NCBI GenBank assembly: GCA_017446745.1
Contig: JAFSQF010000008.1
Span: forward strand, 1 to 64,000
Source: Bacteroidales bacterium
Lineage (GTDB): Bacteria; Bacteroidota; Bacteroidia; Bacteroidales; P3
Direction: 5' to 3'
DNA: 64,000 nucleotides
Shown: piece after piece, positions 16,067 through 25,791 of the stretch
Layout of the letters: each line of letters opens with the position of its first letter
How positions within the stretch are numbered: position 1 is the stretch's first letter
Made by a program: the position numbers and the translations under genes
Notes under the pieces: generated by a model
What the model was told of the DNA's origin: nothing
The model's database searches: none
The model's input: the letters and a program-made list of their open reading frames with translations, nothing else

Positions 16067-17040
16067 TAGCGGCCAAACCAAATGATGACATCGCATAGAT
16101 GCAGCGCGTAGCCGAATAGGAAGTTGTTGGAATGAAGAGAATTGTAGTAGTCCTGTATCACGGTGCGTCCAAGGGTGTCCAGCTCTACGGTGTGCGAGTT
16201 CTTATTGGCTACCACAAGGATGCTTTTCACGATCTGCGCCACCACAGGGGGGAACACATATTGTCCGGGGCGGCGGTAGCGCACCGTGCGGCCGCCGAGG
16301 TTCACGTCGCGTCCGGCAAGGTAGAGCGACGAGTTGGAGAGGTTCACCTTGTCGCCCGGCCCCAACACCTCGTCGGGCAGCACCCCTATGCGGTTGCAGG
16401 CGCGGAACAGGTGCTCCAGGATGCGGCGCAGCTGTGTGTAGTAGAGCACGGGGTCGAAATTGCGGTTCTCTTCGGGGAAGTGCAGCGCCTTTAGTATGTC
16501 GAGCATCACCTGCTTGGCATCGGGCGTGAAGTAGCGGTCCATGGTCTGGAACACGTCGCGGTAGAGGGTTCGGATCTTGTTGTCTTTGCTTTGTGCTGCC
16601 GCATGACGTATGGAGAGGCATAGGTCTTGCAAGTCGCCGTTTTTGCGGTAGTAGAGCCGTCCCCATACGTCCTCTTTCTCGCTGCGGTTGCCCATGGCTA
16701 TGCGTTGCAGGGTGCGCTCGAAGTCTGGCTCTGTGCCGCTCGAGAGCACGTACCAGGGAAGTGTGGATTCATGCTGCGCGAAGATAGTCTCCATCTCGCG
16801 CACCACCTGGTAGAGGAAGTCGGGGCTGGGCTCTTCGCCGCTGTTTATCACGCAGCGTCCGTCGAGCACCACGGCGGCATAGCGGTCGAAATAGTTGTTG
16901 AGTGCCGTGCGTGCACGCTCCCAGTTGTAGTATTGGTGCACCTCAATCTCGTGGCGACGGCAAAGGTCGGCGAATCCGAGCGTGTCCTTCTCTTCGTCTA
17001 CCCACATTATTGTGTATCTGCTGCGTTTCGTTATACTCAT
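16033..17040 (-). CDS. Unrecognised protein with receiver-like N-terminal domain
   Basis: 335 residues, no signal peptide or membrane segment. Residues about 9-125 look like a response-regulator receiver fold: hydrophobic strand ending in acidic VDEEKD, a second strand AAVVLDGRCVI with an aspartate where the phospho-acceptor would sit, then PWYVLSSGTE resembling the fourth strand with its conserved Ser/Thr. The remaining 200 residues are mostly helical and Arg-rich (LRRILEHLFRACNRIG; VAQIVKSILVVANKNSH; NFLFGYALHLCDVIIWF), with no DNA-binding motif that I recognise. It has no adjacent kinase gene. It could be an orphan signalling protein. The C-terminal 11 codons lie inside a tandem repeat. 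Confidence 0.7.
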   Translation of the reverse strand: MSITKRSRYTIMWVDEEKDTLGFADLCRRHEIEVHQYYNWERARTALNNYFDRYAAVVLDGRCVINSGEEPSPDFLYQVVREMETIFAQHESTLPWYVLSSGTEPDFERTLQRIAMGNRSEKEDVWGRLYYRKNGDLQDLCLSIRHAAAQSKDNKIRTLYRDVFQTMDRYFTPDAKQVMLDILKALHFPEENRNFDPVLYYTQLRRILEHLFRACNRIGVLPDEVLGPGDKVNLSNSSLYLAGRDVNLGGRTVRYRRPGQYVFPPVVAQIVKSILVVANKNSHTVELDTLGRTVIQDYYNSLHSNNFLFGYALHLCDVIIWFGRYSGQHLRALQQ

Positions 17041-17176
17041 TGTTTCTTTTTTTTGGGTTTATAACGTTTGCGATTTATTTTAATTGTTAATTCAAGGTTG
17101 AAAAATATTTTCTGTTTATGAAGTGTTTTAATATCAACCAAATATATATTATTTTTGGAAATTAGTAAAAAAATAT

Positions 17177-17207
17177 TTTGTCAGTTCCGGAAATGTGTGT
17201 ACTTTTG
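17177..17207 (+). promoter_or_regulatory. Promoter of rpmE2 (-33 TTTG, -7 TACTTTTG)
   Basis: TTTG at 17177-17180 and TACTTTTG at 17200-17207, 19 bases apart. The rest of the 235-base gap before rpmE2 is AT-rich with no other feature seen. Confidence 0.75.
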
Positions 17208-17275
17208 CAAACTCAAAACCGAAGAAAAAAGTAACATAATCGTTTATAAAACCACTGTTTAAAACGGCACGAAAC

Positions 17276-17533
17276 ATGAAAAAAGGAATCCATCCATCCA
17301 ACTACAGACTTGTCGTCTTCAAGGACATGTCAAACGACAATATGATTCTCACCAAGAGCTGCGCCAACACCAAGGAGACCGTAGTCTACACCGACGGCAA
17401 CGAATATCCTGTTGTGAAGCTTGAGATTTCCAACACTTCGCACCCCTATTTCACGGGTAAGTTGAAGCTGGTTGACACCGCTGGTCGCGTCGACAAGTTC
17501 ATGAGCAAGTACAAAAGGTACAATAAAAAATAA
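17276..17533 (+). CDS. rpmE2: 50S ribosomal protein L31, type B
   Basis: 85 residues starting MKKGIHPSNYRLVVFKD and ending KFMSKYKRYNKK. This is the L31 form lacking the zinc-binding CxxC pair and carrying the extra loop (type B), the only L31 in many Bacteroidetes. It has its own promoter with the TACTTTTG element and a terminator 32 bases after the stop. Confidence 0.97.
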   Translation: MKKGIHPSNYRLVVFKDMSNDNMILTKSCANTKETVVYTDGNEYPVVKLEISNTSHPYFTGKLKLVDTAGRVDKFMSKYKRYNKK

Positions 17534-17565
17534 GGAAAGTAGTTTGTTTTAGGTTAAATGTTAGG

Positions 17566-17595
17566 AAAAAGCTCTTCTTGTAAGAGCTTTTTTTT
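17566..17595 (+). terminator. Intrinsic terminator of rpmE2
   Basis: AAAAAGCTCTT, five-base loop, AAGAGCTTTTTTTT. Confidence 0.9.
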
Positions 17596-17647
17596 ATGAC
17601 ACGACTGAAACATTTAACAGGTATGGTCGTAAAATTCTTGTACATAT

Positions 17648-20098
17648 ATGGACGATATGAACAACAAATATATTGACGAACTGTTTCACGACGCAGGTGC
17701 TGACACCATACTCACATCCTCTGTTATCGAGGTGCTTCCCATGGCCGATGGCGACAACATCGAGGACTTCCTGTTCAATCCTGATGCCGAGACCCCTGAT
17801 GTCATCCCCATACTTCCCATAACAGGCAACGTGCTCTTTCCGGGCACCATTACCCCTATCAACGTGGCTCGCACCATGTCGTTGCGGCTGTTGCGCGACG
17901 TGGCAGAGACTGACAACTATATTGGCGTGGTAGCCCAGCGCACCGAGGTCCCCGACCTCCCGAGCCGCGCGGAGCTCTACGATGTCGGCGGCCTGGCCCA
18001 GGTGGTGAAGGTGATTGAAATGCCCAACAACGAAGTGGTGGCCATCCTCCGTGGCCTGGCTTGCTTCACGTTGGGCGACATTGTGAAAACCAAGCCGTAC
18101 CTTTATGGCGAACGACGCCCCTTCGTCAATGCCGATTCCGGACAGCAACTCTCGAAAGAAGAACGGGAAACGGCCAAGATATTGGTGCGTAAATATATAG
18201 CCTACCTTAAGTCGGTCAATCCCAACGATGTCACCATCAAGACGCTGCGCGAGATCAAAGGGCAGCGTATGCTGATAAACTTCATAGCTTCGCACGTAGA
18301 TATTGAGGTGGCTGCCAAACAGAATCTTTTGGAAATGCCCTCCTATGCCGAGCGTATGATGAGCCTGATACGTCATATTCAGGCCTTGATGTCGGTGGAG
18401 GACCTCCGGCACGAGATACAGGAGAAGACGCGCGTCTCGATGGACCGCCAGCAGCGCGAGTACTTCCTCAACCAGCAGATGCATGTCATCCAGGAAGAAC
18501 TGGGCGGCTATTCAAACGGCGAGGAGATAGCTTTCATGCGCGAAAAGGCCAAGAGCAAACAGTGGCCTCAGGAGGTGGCGGCGCATTTCGAGCGTGAGCT
18601 TCGTAAGGTGGAGCGAATGCCGCAGGCATCGCCGGATTACAGCATGCAGGTCAACTACCTCAACCTGATGCTTGACTTGCCGTGGGGCGTGCGTGGCGAT
18701 GTCAATAGCGATATCTCGTTGGCACGTAAACGTTTGGATAGAAACCATTTTGGTTTGGAGAAGGCCAAGGAGCGTATCCTGGAGATGATGGCGGTGCTGA
18801 ACCTGACGGAGCAGCGCAAGTCGCCCGTGCTATGCCTCGTGGGCCCTCCTGGCACCGGCAAGACTTCACTCGGCAAGTCCATCGCCACGGCCCTCGGACG
18901 CCAGTATGTGCGTGTGGCTCTGGGCGGTGTGCACGACGAGGCTGAGATCCGTGGCCATCGCCGCACTTACGTCGGAGCCCTCCCCGGACGTATCATCAAC
19001 GGCATGCTCAAGGCTAAGGTGGCCAATCCCGTCTTCGTCCTCGACGAGATCGACAAGGTGCAGGCCAACAACTTCAGCGGCGACCCCATGGCCGCCCTGC
19101 TCGAAGTCCTCGACCCCGAGCAAAACATGGCATTCCACGACAACTATCTCGATGTCGACTACGACCTCTCCAACGTGCTTTTCGTGGCTACTGCCAACAC
19201 CACGGCGGGCATCCACCCGGCTCTGATCGACCGTATGGAAATCATCGAGGTGCCGGGCTATATCTTAGAGGAAAAGCTCCAGATTGCCAAGCAATACCTC
19301 GTGCCGCGGCAGCTGAAGGAGAATGGCTTCAAGCGTGGCGATTTCTCGTTCCCCGCTGACACACTGCGCGGCATCATCGAGGACTATACGCGCGAATCGG
19401 GTGTGCGTCAGCTGGAGAAGATGATTGCCAAGGTGATACGCAACCGTGCCGTGAAGATTTCGGAAGGCAAGGAGATGGGCAAAAAGGTGGCTGCCAGCGA
19501 GCTTGGCGCCATTCTTGGAATGCCCATCCACCAGAGCGAGCGCCGCGGCCCTGAGCCCCGTGTGGCCGTCGTCACCGGACTGGCATGGACCCAGGTGGGC
19601 GGCACCATCCTCTTCATCGAGGCATGTATCTCGAAAGGCAAGGGCAACTTGACCATGACCGGCAACTTGGGCGATGTGATGAAAGAATCGGCAACGCTTG
19701 CTTTCGAATACCTCAAAGCCAATGCCACCAGCCTGGGCATTGACACCAGCTTGTTCGAGAACAACAACATACATATCCACGTTCCCGAAGGGGCCACACC
19801 CAAGGACGGCCCGTCGGCAGGCATCACCATGTTCACCGCCATGGTAAGTGCCTTCACTGGCCGCAAGGTGCGTGCCGACTTCGCCATGACCGGCGAGATC
19901 ACGCTGCGCGGCGCCGTGACCCCTGTGGGTGGCATCCGCGAGAAAATCCTCGCCGCCAAGCGTGCCGGCATTACCGACATAGTGCTCTGCGAGGACAACC
20001 GTCGCGACGTGGAGGAAATCACCCCCGAATATCTCAAAGGCCTTACGTTCCACTACATCACCGAAATGTCTGAAATCCTACCCCTCGTTCTTATTTAA
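17648..20098 (+). CDS. lon: Endopeptidase La (Lon protease)
   Basis: 816 residues. The N-terminal LON substrate-binding domain starts at [17 protein letters not shown] (about residue 50), followed by a coiled helical region. The AAA+ module has Walker [14 protein letters not shown] (about residues 399-411) and Walker [11 protein letters not shown] (about residue 463). The C-terminal serine protease domain has the catalytic Ser in PKDGPSAG (about residue 723) and Lys in [11 protein letters not shown] (about residue 765). It degrades misfolded and regulatory proteins in the cytoplasm. The start could also be the second methionine at 17657. No heat-shock operator was recognised upstream. The next gene starts 3 bases after the stop. 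Confidence 0.97.
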   Translation: MDDMNNKYIDELFHDAGADTILTSSVIEVLPMADGDNIEDFLFNPDAETPDVIPILPITGNVLFPGTITPINVARTMSLRLLRDVAETDNYIGVVAQRTEVPDLPSRAELYDVGGLAQVVKVIEMPNNEVVAILRGLACFTLGDIVKTKPYLYGERRPFVNADSGQQLSKEERETAKILVRKYIAYLKSVNPNDVTIKTLREIKGQRMLINFIASHVDIEVAAKQNLLEMPSYAERMMSLIRHIQALMSVEDLRHEIQEKTRVSMDRQQREYFLNQQMHVIQEELGGYSNGEEIAFMREKAKSKQWPQEVAAHFERELRKVERMPQASPDYSMQVNYLNLMLDLPWGVRGDVNSDISLARKRLDRNHFGLEKAKERILEMMAVLNLTEQRKSPVLCLVGPPGTGKTSLGKSIATALGRQYVRVALGGVHDEAEIRGHRRTYVGALPGRIINGMLKAKVANPVFVLDEIDKVQANNFSGDPMAALLEVLDPEQNMAFHDNYLDVDYDLSNVLFVATANTTAGIHPALIDRMEIIEVPGYILEEKLQIAKQYLVPRQLKENGFKRGDFSFPADTLRGIIEDYTRESGVRQLEKMIAKVIRNRAVKISEGKEMGKKVAASELGAILGMPIHQSERRGPEPRVAVVTGLAWTQVGGTILFIEACISKGKGNLTMTGNLGDVMKESATLAFEYLKANATSLGIDTSLFENNNIHIHVPEGATPKDGPSAGITMFTAMVSAFTGRKVRADFAMTGEITLRGAVTPVGGIREKILAAKRAGITDIVLCEDNRRDVEEITPEYLKGLTFHYITEMSEILPLVLI

Positions 20099-20101
20099 AC
20101 G

Positions 20102-21613
20102 ATGAAAAGATTTTCCGCTTTAGCCGCTCTTTTATTATGCCTTCACTTCTACTACTCTGCTGAAGCCCAGCAGATTGTTAATAGTCCGGTGGCGAGCAGC
20201 GAGATCACCGACTTGAGGCTTCCCGCTCTACTCGACGATATGTTCATGCTCGACGGCCGGCTGCACTTCTCGTCGGGCGGGATGCTCTTTGTGGCGTCCT
20301 ACTCCGACGGGCGTATCGGCGACCTTGAAGTGGACACCGCCCTGATTGCCATCGACCCCGAGATGGTCTACGCTGTGCGCAACTTGCAAACGGGCTCGCT
20401 ATTTTTTACCAAACGCGACTCGAAAGGCAGCAGCCAACTGTATGAATACTATGAGCGAAAGCCCGGGAAGTATAGCGTTCGCCATGTGCGCCCCGCCCGT
20501 TTTTCGTTTGCCATAGAGCATCCGGTGTTCACCGCCGATGGCGGCACCATGGTGTTCGCCTCCGACTGCCCCTTGGGATTTGGTGGCAGCGACTTGTGGT
20601 ACAGCCAGCTGCGTGGCGACGAGTGGCAATATCCTCAGAACATCGGCCATCGCATCAACACCGACGGCGATGAGAAAACGCCGGCTTTATACGGCGACTT
20701 CCTCCTCTATTCCTCCAATGGCAAAGAGGGTGGGAGAGGCCTTGACTTGTATGCCGCACGCCTTGTGGCCAGCGAACAGACCGGCGATACGGTGATGATG
20801 TTCCCCATCGGGCGCTGCAACGCCTACAGCATGGAGGCTCCGTTCTGCTCGCCAGAGAACGATATGGCTATCACCTTTGCCACAAATATGAGCTACGGGC
20901 TGTGGTTGGTGCGCCATGAGGCACTTGACTCCACCGACCGCACTACGGACCGTTTCTTCGCTTTCAGGGGTGGGCTGGCTTGCGTTGTGTTGGCCGGCAC
21001 GGTGTCCGACATGGCTGGCACCCCCTTGCCGGCGGCCTCTGTGAAGGCCAGGGACACAAGGGGCACCATAACCGCCACGACATGCGACAGCCATGGCAAC
21101 TACTCTCTTTTCCTCCAGGCCGACGAAGACTACGAACTGATGGTGCATGCCGATGACTTCTTCGCCTTTAACCAGCCGGTCTCCGCTATTCGCTATGGCG
21201 AGGAGCAGCTCTACGCCCCTATGCCACTCGACGTGAAGCTTAGTGCCTACAACATAGGTGGCGTGTATCGCTTCGACGACCTTTTCCGCTCATCGGTAAC
21301 CAGCGAACTTTCGCCCCAAGGGCGTGCCCACGTCGATTCCATTGCCCTCTTCCTTGTCCAAAATCCTCATCTGACAATCGACCTCGTCTCGGCCTACGAC
21401 CTCAGCGACGACCTGCCCTTCTGCTCCTTGCTGAACCAGGCTCGGCTGCGCTCCATCACCGAACGTATGGTTAAGAAAGGCGTGTCGGTACAGGCTATCA
21501 ACTCAAGTTCAGGCACCCCCGTAGGACTGCCTCCCTACGACAATAGGCTTTCTGATGACAACCCCGCGGCGGTCTCCTCCCGTACCGTATCGTTCACAAT
21601 CAGGAAAAAATAA
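20102..21613 (+). CDS. PorE-like outer-membrane-associated protein (propeller, CarboxypepD_reg, OmpA-like)
   Basis: 503 residues with a signal peptide (MKRFSALAALLLCLHFYYSAEAQ). Domain order: WD40/PD40-type propeller blades (HPVFTADGGTMVFASDCPLG, quoted in part, and GFGGSDLWYSQL, about residues 140-260); a carboxypeptidase regulatory-like fold (LAGTVSDMAGTPLPAASV, about residues 298-350); and a degenerate OmpA-like C-terminal domain (LTIDLVSAYDLSDD; NQARLRSITERMVKKGV). This is the order of PorE of the type IX secretion system, but without the N-terminal TPR region, so it may be a PorE paralogue linking an outer-membrane complex to peptidoglycan. It is translationally close to lon, which may be chance. 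Confidence 0.8.
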   Translation: MKRFSALAALLLCLHFYYSAEAQQIVNSPVASSEITDLRLPALLDDMFMLDGRLHFSSGGMLFVASYSDGRIGDLEVDTALIAIDPEMVYAVRNLQTGSLFFTKRDSKGSSQLYEYYERKPGKYSVRHVRPARFSFAIEHPVFTADGGTMVFASDCPLGFGGSDLWYSQLRGDEWQYPQNIGHRINTDGDEKTPALYGDFLLYSSNGKEGGRGLDLYAARLVASEQTGDTVMMFPIGRCNAYSMEAPFCSPENDMAITFATNMSYGLWLVRHEALDSTDRTTDRFFAFRGGLACVVLAGTVSDMAGTPLPAASVKARDTRGTITATTCDSHGNYSLFLQADEDYELMVHADDFFAFNQPVSAIRYGEEQLYAPMPLDVKLSAYNIGGVYRFDDLFRSSVTSELSPQGRAHVDSIALFLVQNPHLTIDLVSAYDLSDDLPFCSLLNQARLRSITERMVKKGVSVQAINSSSGTPVGLPPYDNRLSDDNPAAVSSRTVSFTIRKK

Positions 21614-21673
21614 TCTTGCGGCTGTTTATTGTTCATAAAAAGATATTTTGCTCGCTAATTTCAAAAAAATGTG

Positions 21674-21681
21674 TATCTTTG
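21674..21681 (+). promoter_or_regulatory. -7 promoter element of the choice-of-anchor L gene
   Basis: TATCTTTG followed by CAC. It decides the start of the following gene: an upstream in-frame ATG at 21671 lies inside the promoter, so the ATG at 21704 is used. Confidence 0.7.
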
Positions 21682-21703
21682 CACGGTTAAATATGTGCTA
21701 ATT

Positions 21704-24430
21704 ATGAAGAAAAGAGTTGATTCATATATTGTTGCCGCTATGATGGTGGCGCTGTTCGTGTTGTTAAACGGTGGGAATGCCAGTGCCCAATTGCAGATGC
21801 AGGACGGCACCACGCTCACCAACTGGACGCCCGACTCGCTGGTGCGCAATGTGCTGCTTGGCGAGGGTGTGGAAGTCTACAACGTCAAGTTCAATGGCAG
21901 CTTGACAAGCATAAACTGCGACGGCGTGGGCAAGTTCACCACTGGCGCCCAGCAGACCAACCTCGGCATGTCGGAGGGTATAGTACTTTCAGCCAGTTCG
22001 TTGGCTTATATAAATTCAACGAGTGGGGGCGCGACTTCAACATGCAGTTCATATACTGATGCCGACCTTACAAACCTCTCAAGCCCCTACGCAACTAATA
22101 ACGTCGCACTGCTGGAGTTCGATTTCGTGCCGCGCTCCGACTCCATCAAATTCCGCTATGTATTTGCTTCTGAAGAGTATTATGGCTATGAATGCACTCA
22201 ATATAATGACGTTTTTGCCTTCTTCCTGTCGGGCGTGAATCCTAATGGAGGTATGTATTCGGCTAAGAACATTGCCCTTGTGCCGGGCACCGAAACGCCG
22301 GTAACGATCAGCACCATCTTCGGAACATCCTCGTATGGTTCATATACGCCGTGCGACCCGAGCAACGGACAATATTTCGTCAACAACCAGAGCCAGACCT
22401 ACGTGAAACACATGGACGGTTTCACAACAGTGTTGACTGCCGAGGCCAAGGTGGTTCCATGCCAGACCTACCACCTCAAGATGGCTGTGTGCAATGCCTC
22501 TGATCAAGCTCTTCCTTCTTGTGTGTTTCTTGAAGCCAACAGTTTGACGTCGAATGCTATATCGTTCAATTTCATTAACGCTGCCAACCCTACAGCGACA
22601 AGCGACCTTTATGAGGGTTGTGAGGCCACAATCCAGATGAGCCGTCCACAGCAGTCGTCTACCGCCACGCGCATCAACGTTGAGTTTGAGGGCACCGCCA
22701 CCAATGGCGTCGACTTCGCCATCATGAACCCCTACTACTACTTCCCGGCCAACACCGACACTTTCCAGCTTGTCCTCTCGCCCTACATGGACGGAATAGC
22801 CGAAGGCAACGGCACCGGCATCGAGACAGCCAAATTCGTGCTGAGCGCCGAGAACGGATGCCAGAGGTCCGATTCGGTGGAATTCAATATTATAGACGTT
22901 CTGCAAATAACGGATAGTATCTGGCGCGACACGCTGACGAGCAGTTCCCCGATAATCACGCTGCATTCTGTCATCACCGGCGGTATGCCCAACCGTACCA
23001 TCACATGGACCAACCTTATGGACCCCTCATCGCAGCCGCGTACAGGCGACTCCATCGTGGTCAACACCTACCCCAACGATGCCCGATGGCTATGCTACGT
23101 GCAGGATGCCTGCGGTAACTATGCCTCCGACACCATGCTGGTGGGCATCCGGCGTAATTTCGCCTATGCGCTGCGCGACACTTTCGGCACCGGCCCAACA
23201 CGCAACTTGATGATTAGCGACACCATACTCTGCGCCGGCGAGCCCCTGAAGATTTGCATCCATGGCGCCGACAGCTGCATCTGGACCACCTCGCTTAGCA
23301 ATACGCCGTTCAATACTCGCGACACCATCGTCACCGTGTTCCCCGACGAGAATATTGTCTACAGGATTCGCTCATACTACTGGTGGAATGGCCAGTATTG
23401 GGAGGACAACGATTCGGTGCGTGTCATTGCGGTGCCTCTTCCCGAGGTGCATGTGTCGGCCGACAAAGAGCGTCTGTGCCAAGGCCAGTCGGTGACCATC
23501 TCGGCAACAGGAACGGCAAATTTCTCGTGGGACAACGGCGACACCTTCGTTACGTCGGCCTCTCATGTCTACACGCCCGACACCACGTCGATGTTCGTAA
23601 TCATGGGCCTCACGGCTGGCGCCGAATGCTATGGCAAGGACTCCATACTGATTACCGTCGACACTGTTCCGGCCATTGCTATCGAGGGCACTGAGGGCGT
23701 GTGCGGTGGCGAGGATGCTGAGCTGACCTTGACCACTACCGCCGAGAGCTTCATGTGGACCGCCAATCCCCCCGACCCGTCGCTCGGCGGACAAGAGACA
23801 CGCACGCACGTCATTATCAATCCCGCAAGCACTACGGTGTATACCGTCAATGCCGTCAATGGCACCTGCAGCAACAGCAAGTCGACCACTGTCAACGTGG
23901 AGCAACAGCCTGTGGCCATAGGCGAGGTGACTCCCAAGACTGTGAAGCTGGGTGAGACTGAGGCCGTTTTCAGCGACTTGAGCAAGAACGCCACGTCACG
24001 TCGGTGGGAATTCCCCGACGGCGAGGTTTTCACCACTAAGGATGTTCACTATGTGGTGCCCAACGATGTTGATTCGATAACGGTACGCCTGTGGGCCTAC
24101 AACCCCTATATGTGTTTCGATACCACTACGGTGACCGTCTACGTGGACCATACCACCCTCTGGGTGCCTAATGCCTTCACTCCCGACGAGAGCACCAACC
24201 GCACCTTCGAGGTTATCGCGCGCGATATTCAGAGATATCATCTGGTGATTTACGATCGTCGCGGACAGATGGTCTTCGAGTCGTTCGACCTCAATTATCA
24301 GTGGGACGGAACATCCAAAAATGGCGAAAAATGTCCTCAAGGAGCCTATAGTTACATCGTTTCATGCCATAAAATAACGTATCCTTTCGAACAAATTGTT
24401 CAGCATGGAACTGTAGTGGTGATTAGATAG
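21704..24430 (+). CDS. Choice-of-anchor L protein with T9SS type B sorting domain
   Basis: 908 residues, signal peptide from MKKRVDSYIVAAMMVALFVL. The N-terminal part is a choice-of-anchor L domain: a GEGVEVYNVKFNG start, GMSEGIVLSAS, the ALLEFDFVPRSDSIKFRYVF strand pair and EYYGYECTQYNDVFAFFLSG, quoted in part. Several Ig/PKD-like repeats follow. The C-terminal 85 residues form a CHU_C/type B sorting domain (LWVPNAFTPD, YHLVIYDRRGQMVFES, YQWDGTSKNGEKCPQGAYSY), recognised by the type IX secretion machinery. The protein is therefore exported across the outer membrane and attached to or released from the cell surface. It is probably an adhesin or gliding-type surface protein; no enzymatic motif was seen. 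Confidence 0.9.
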   Translation: MKKRVDSYIVAAMMVALFVLLNGGNASAQLQMQDGTTLTNWTPDSLVRNVLLGEGVEVYNVKFNGSLTSINCDGVGKFTTGAQQTNLGMSEGIVLSASSLAYINSTSGGATSTCSSYTDADLTNLSSPYATNNVALLEFDFVPRSDSIKFRYVFASEEYYGYECTQYNDVFAFFLSGVNPNGGMYSAKNIALVPGTETPVTISTIFGTSSYGSYTPCDPSNGQYFVNNQSQTYVKHMDGFTTVLTAEAKVVPCQTYHLKMAVCNASDQALPSCVFLEANSLTSNAISFNFINAANPTATSDLYEGCEATIQMSRPQQSSTATRINVEFEGTATNGVDFAIMNPYYYFPANTDTFQLVLSPYMDGIAEGNGTGIETAKFVLSAENGCQRSDSVEFNIIDVLQITDSIWRDTLTSSSPIITLHSVITGGMPNRTITWTNLMDPSSQPRTGDSIVVNTYPNDARWLCYVQDACGNYASDTMLVGIRRNFAYALRDTFGTGPTRNLMISDTILCAGEPLKICIHGADSCIWTTSLSNTPFNTRDTIVTVFPDENIVYRIRSYYWWNGQYWEDNDSVRVIAVPLPEVHVSADKERLCQGQSVTISATGTANFSWDNGDTFVTSASHVYTPDTTSMFVIMGLTAGAECYGKDSILITVDTVPAIAIEGTEGVCGGEDAELTLTTTAESFMWTANPPDPSLGGQETRTHVIINPASTTVYTVNAVNGTCSNSKSTTVNVEQQPVAIGEVTPKTVKLGETEAVFSDLSKNATSRRWEFPDGEVFTTKDVHYVVPNDVDSITVRLWAYNPYMCFDTTTVTVYVDHTTLWVPNAFTPDESTNRTFEVIARDIQRYHLVIYDRRGQMVFESFDLNYQWDGTSKNGEKCPQGAYSYIVSCHKITYPFEQIVQHGTVVVIR

Positions 24431-24476
24431 TTACGCTACTTTTTGAGGATGCTGATTTAAAATAATTGAAAAAAAA

Positions 24477-24508
24477 TTTGGTCAGTATCGCAAAATGTAG
24501 TACTTTTG
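24477..24508 (+). promoter_or_regulatory. Promoter of tRNA-Pro (-33 TTTG, -7 TACTTTTG)
   Basis: TTTG at 24477-24480 and TACTTTTG at 24501-24508 with a 20-base spacer. The tRNA begins 46 bases downstream. Confidence 0.7.
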
Positions 24509-24553
24509 CACTCGCTTTTGAGGGGGAGAACGGAAGAGAAAAGAAAGCGAAAT

Positions 24554-24630
24554 CGGGGCGTGGCGCAGTTGGCTAGCGCACTTGCATGGGGTGCAAGGGG
24601 TCGGAAGTTCGAGTCTTCTCGCCCCGACCA
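24554..24630 (+). tRNA. tRNA-Pro (anticodon GGG)
   Basis: 77 bases fold as a full cloverleaf: acceptor CGGGGCG pairing with CGCCCCG, D-arm GGCGCAGTTGGCTAGCGC, anticodon stem CTTGC/GCAAG with loop ATGGGGT (anticodon GGG), T-arm GGAAG-TTCGAGT-CTTCT, discriminator A and an encoded CCA. The initial C-G pair is typical of tRNA-Pro. Confidence 0.95.
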
Positions 24631-24667
24631 AAAAAGGGTTCTTCAGTTTTTGAAGAGCCCTTTTTTA
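24630..24667 (+). terminator. Terminator of tRNA-Pro
   Basis: AAAAAAGGGTTCTTC, seven-base loop, GAAGAGCCCTTTTTT, directly after the CCA end. Confidence 0.9.
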
Positions 24668-24770
24668 GGAATGATTATCTGCATAAAGACATTATGGCCG
24701 AAAGAAACATATAACTGACGCTATAAGAAACATTTTTCTGATAATTGTTCGCATGATACTTATTTTTTTG

Positions 24771-24778
24771 TATTTTTG
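24771..24778 (+). promoter_or_regulatory. -7 promoter element of the FtsE-like gene
   Basis: TATTTTTG followed by CAC; the predicted transcript start is only about 12 bases before the ATG at 24794. Confidence 0.6.
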
Positions 24779-24793
24779 CACAAATTCTGAACG

Positions 24794-25483
24794 ATGGAAC
24801 AAGAACAAATTATATTGTTGAACGACGTGACTATCAGTCATGAGGAAGCTACGGTGCTTAGGCATGTGAACTTCACAATGAACAAAGGTGAGTTCGTTTA
24901 TCTGATAGGGAAGAGCGGAGCCGGCAAGACGTCGCTGCTGCGCACCCTTTATGCCGACAGCCCGTTGGAGGTGGGCAGCGGCGTGGTGTGCGGCTTCAAC
25001 CTCAACACCATAAAAAGAAGACAGATCCCTCTGCTGCGCCGGAAGCTGGGTATCGTATTCCAGAACTTCCAGCTGCTGACCGACCGTAATGTCTACGACA
25101 ACCTCTCTTTTGTGCTCCGCAGCATTGGGTGGAAGAAGAAGCAGCTAATCGACGACCGCATCATGGAGGTGCTTACCTCGGTGGGGGTGGCCGACAAGGC
25201 TTCATACCAGACTTATAAGCTCTCGGAGGGTGAGCGTCAGCGCGTTGGCATAGCCCGTGCATTGGTGAATACGCCCGACTTGGTGATTGCCGACGAACCC
25301 ACAGGGAACCTTGACCCAATAACCTCGAGCGAAATCATGCATCTGTTGACGGAAATAAACCGCAACTCGGGGGTCTCGATGCTTATCTCGACCCACGACT
25401 TCATGATGATCGACAAGTTCCCCGCGCGTGTGGTGTGCTGCGAGGACGGCACTTTGGTCGACCCTCAGCTCGACGAAGGCTGA
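24794..25483 (+). CDS. ftsE: ABC transporter ATP-binding protein, FtsE-like
   Basis: A 229-residue ATPase: Walker A GKSGAGKTSLL (about residues 39-49), Q-loop VFQNFQLL, signature LSEGERQRVGIARAL (about residue 143), Walker B LVIADEPTGNLDP, H-loop ISTHDF. FtsE couples to FtsX and regulates septal peptidoglycan hydrolysis. The signature reads LSEGE rather than the usual LSGGE, as is common in Bacteroidetes FtsE. There is no ftsX gene next to it, so the partner must be elsewhere; a different small ABC exporter ATPase is a possible alternative. Confidence 0.85.
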   Translation: MEQEQIILLNDVTISHEEATVLRHVNFTMNKGEFVYLIGKSGAGKTSLLRTLYADSPLEVGSGVVCGFNLNTIKRRQIPLLRRKLGIVFQNFQLLTDRNVYDNLSFVLRSIGWKKKQLIDDRIMEVLTSVGVADKASYQTYKLSEGERQRVGIARALVNTPDLVIADEPTGNLDPITSSEIMHLLTEINRNSGVSMLISTHDFMMIDKFPARVVCCEDGTLVDPQLDEG

Positions 25484-25507
25484 AAGAAGCCTCGGAGACG
25501 GGTGCAA

Positions 25508-25640
25508 ACTCCAGTGGAGTGCGCAAAGAAGCCCTGCGCGTGGCATATTCTTAATAACCCCAGACAAACGGAGTGCAGTCTGGGGATCTGTAAATCAAAC
25601 CCGTCCCAGCGTCTCGACCCCTGAAAGGGTGATGAGCACC
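25508..25640. repeat. Cluster of REP-like palindromes in the 308-base gap before the OmpA gene
   Basis: The gap 25484-25791 holds no gene. It contains the palindrome ACTCC-AGT-GGAGT (25508-25520), an 8-bp stem CCCCAGAC/GTCTGGGG (25558-25565 and 25578-25585), and CGACCCCTGAAAGGGTG near 25616. The CTCCAGTGGAG core recurs at about 30679. The segment after about 25700 is plain AT-rich leader. Confidence 0.5.
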
Positions 25641-25791
25641 GCTGAATAAAATCAATTACAGCGAATAAGAGACGCGATTTCAAATTTGTGTCGTTTCGGA
25701 TAATCATAAAAAATAATAATTAATCAATCGTTTCATAATATTTTGTCCTTTGCTGCGTTATCGCAATTGAAGAACATATAACATTAGTTGC

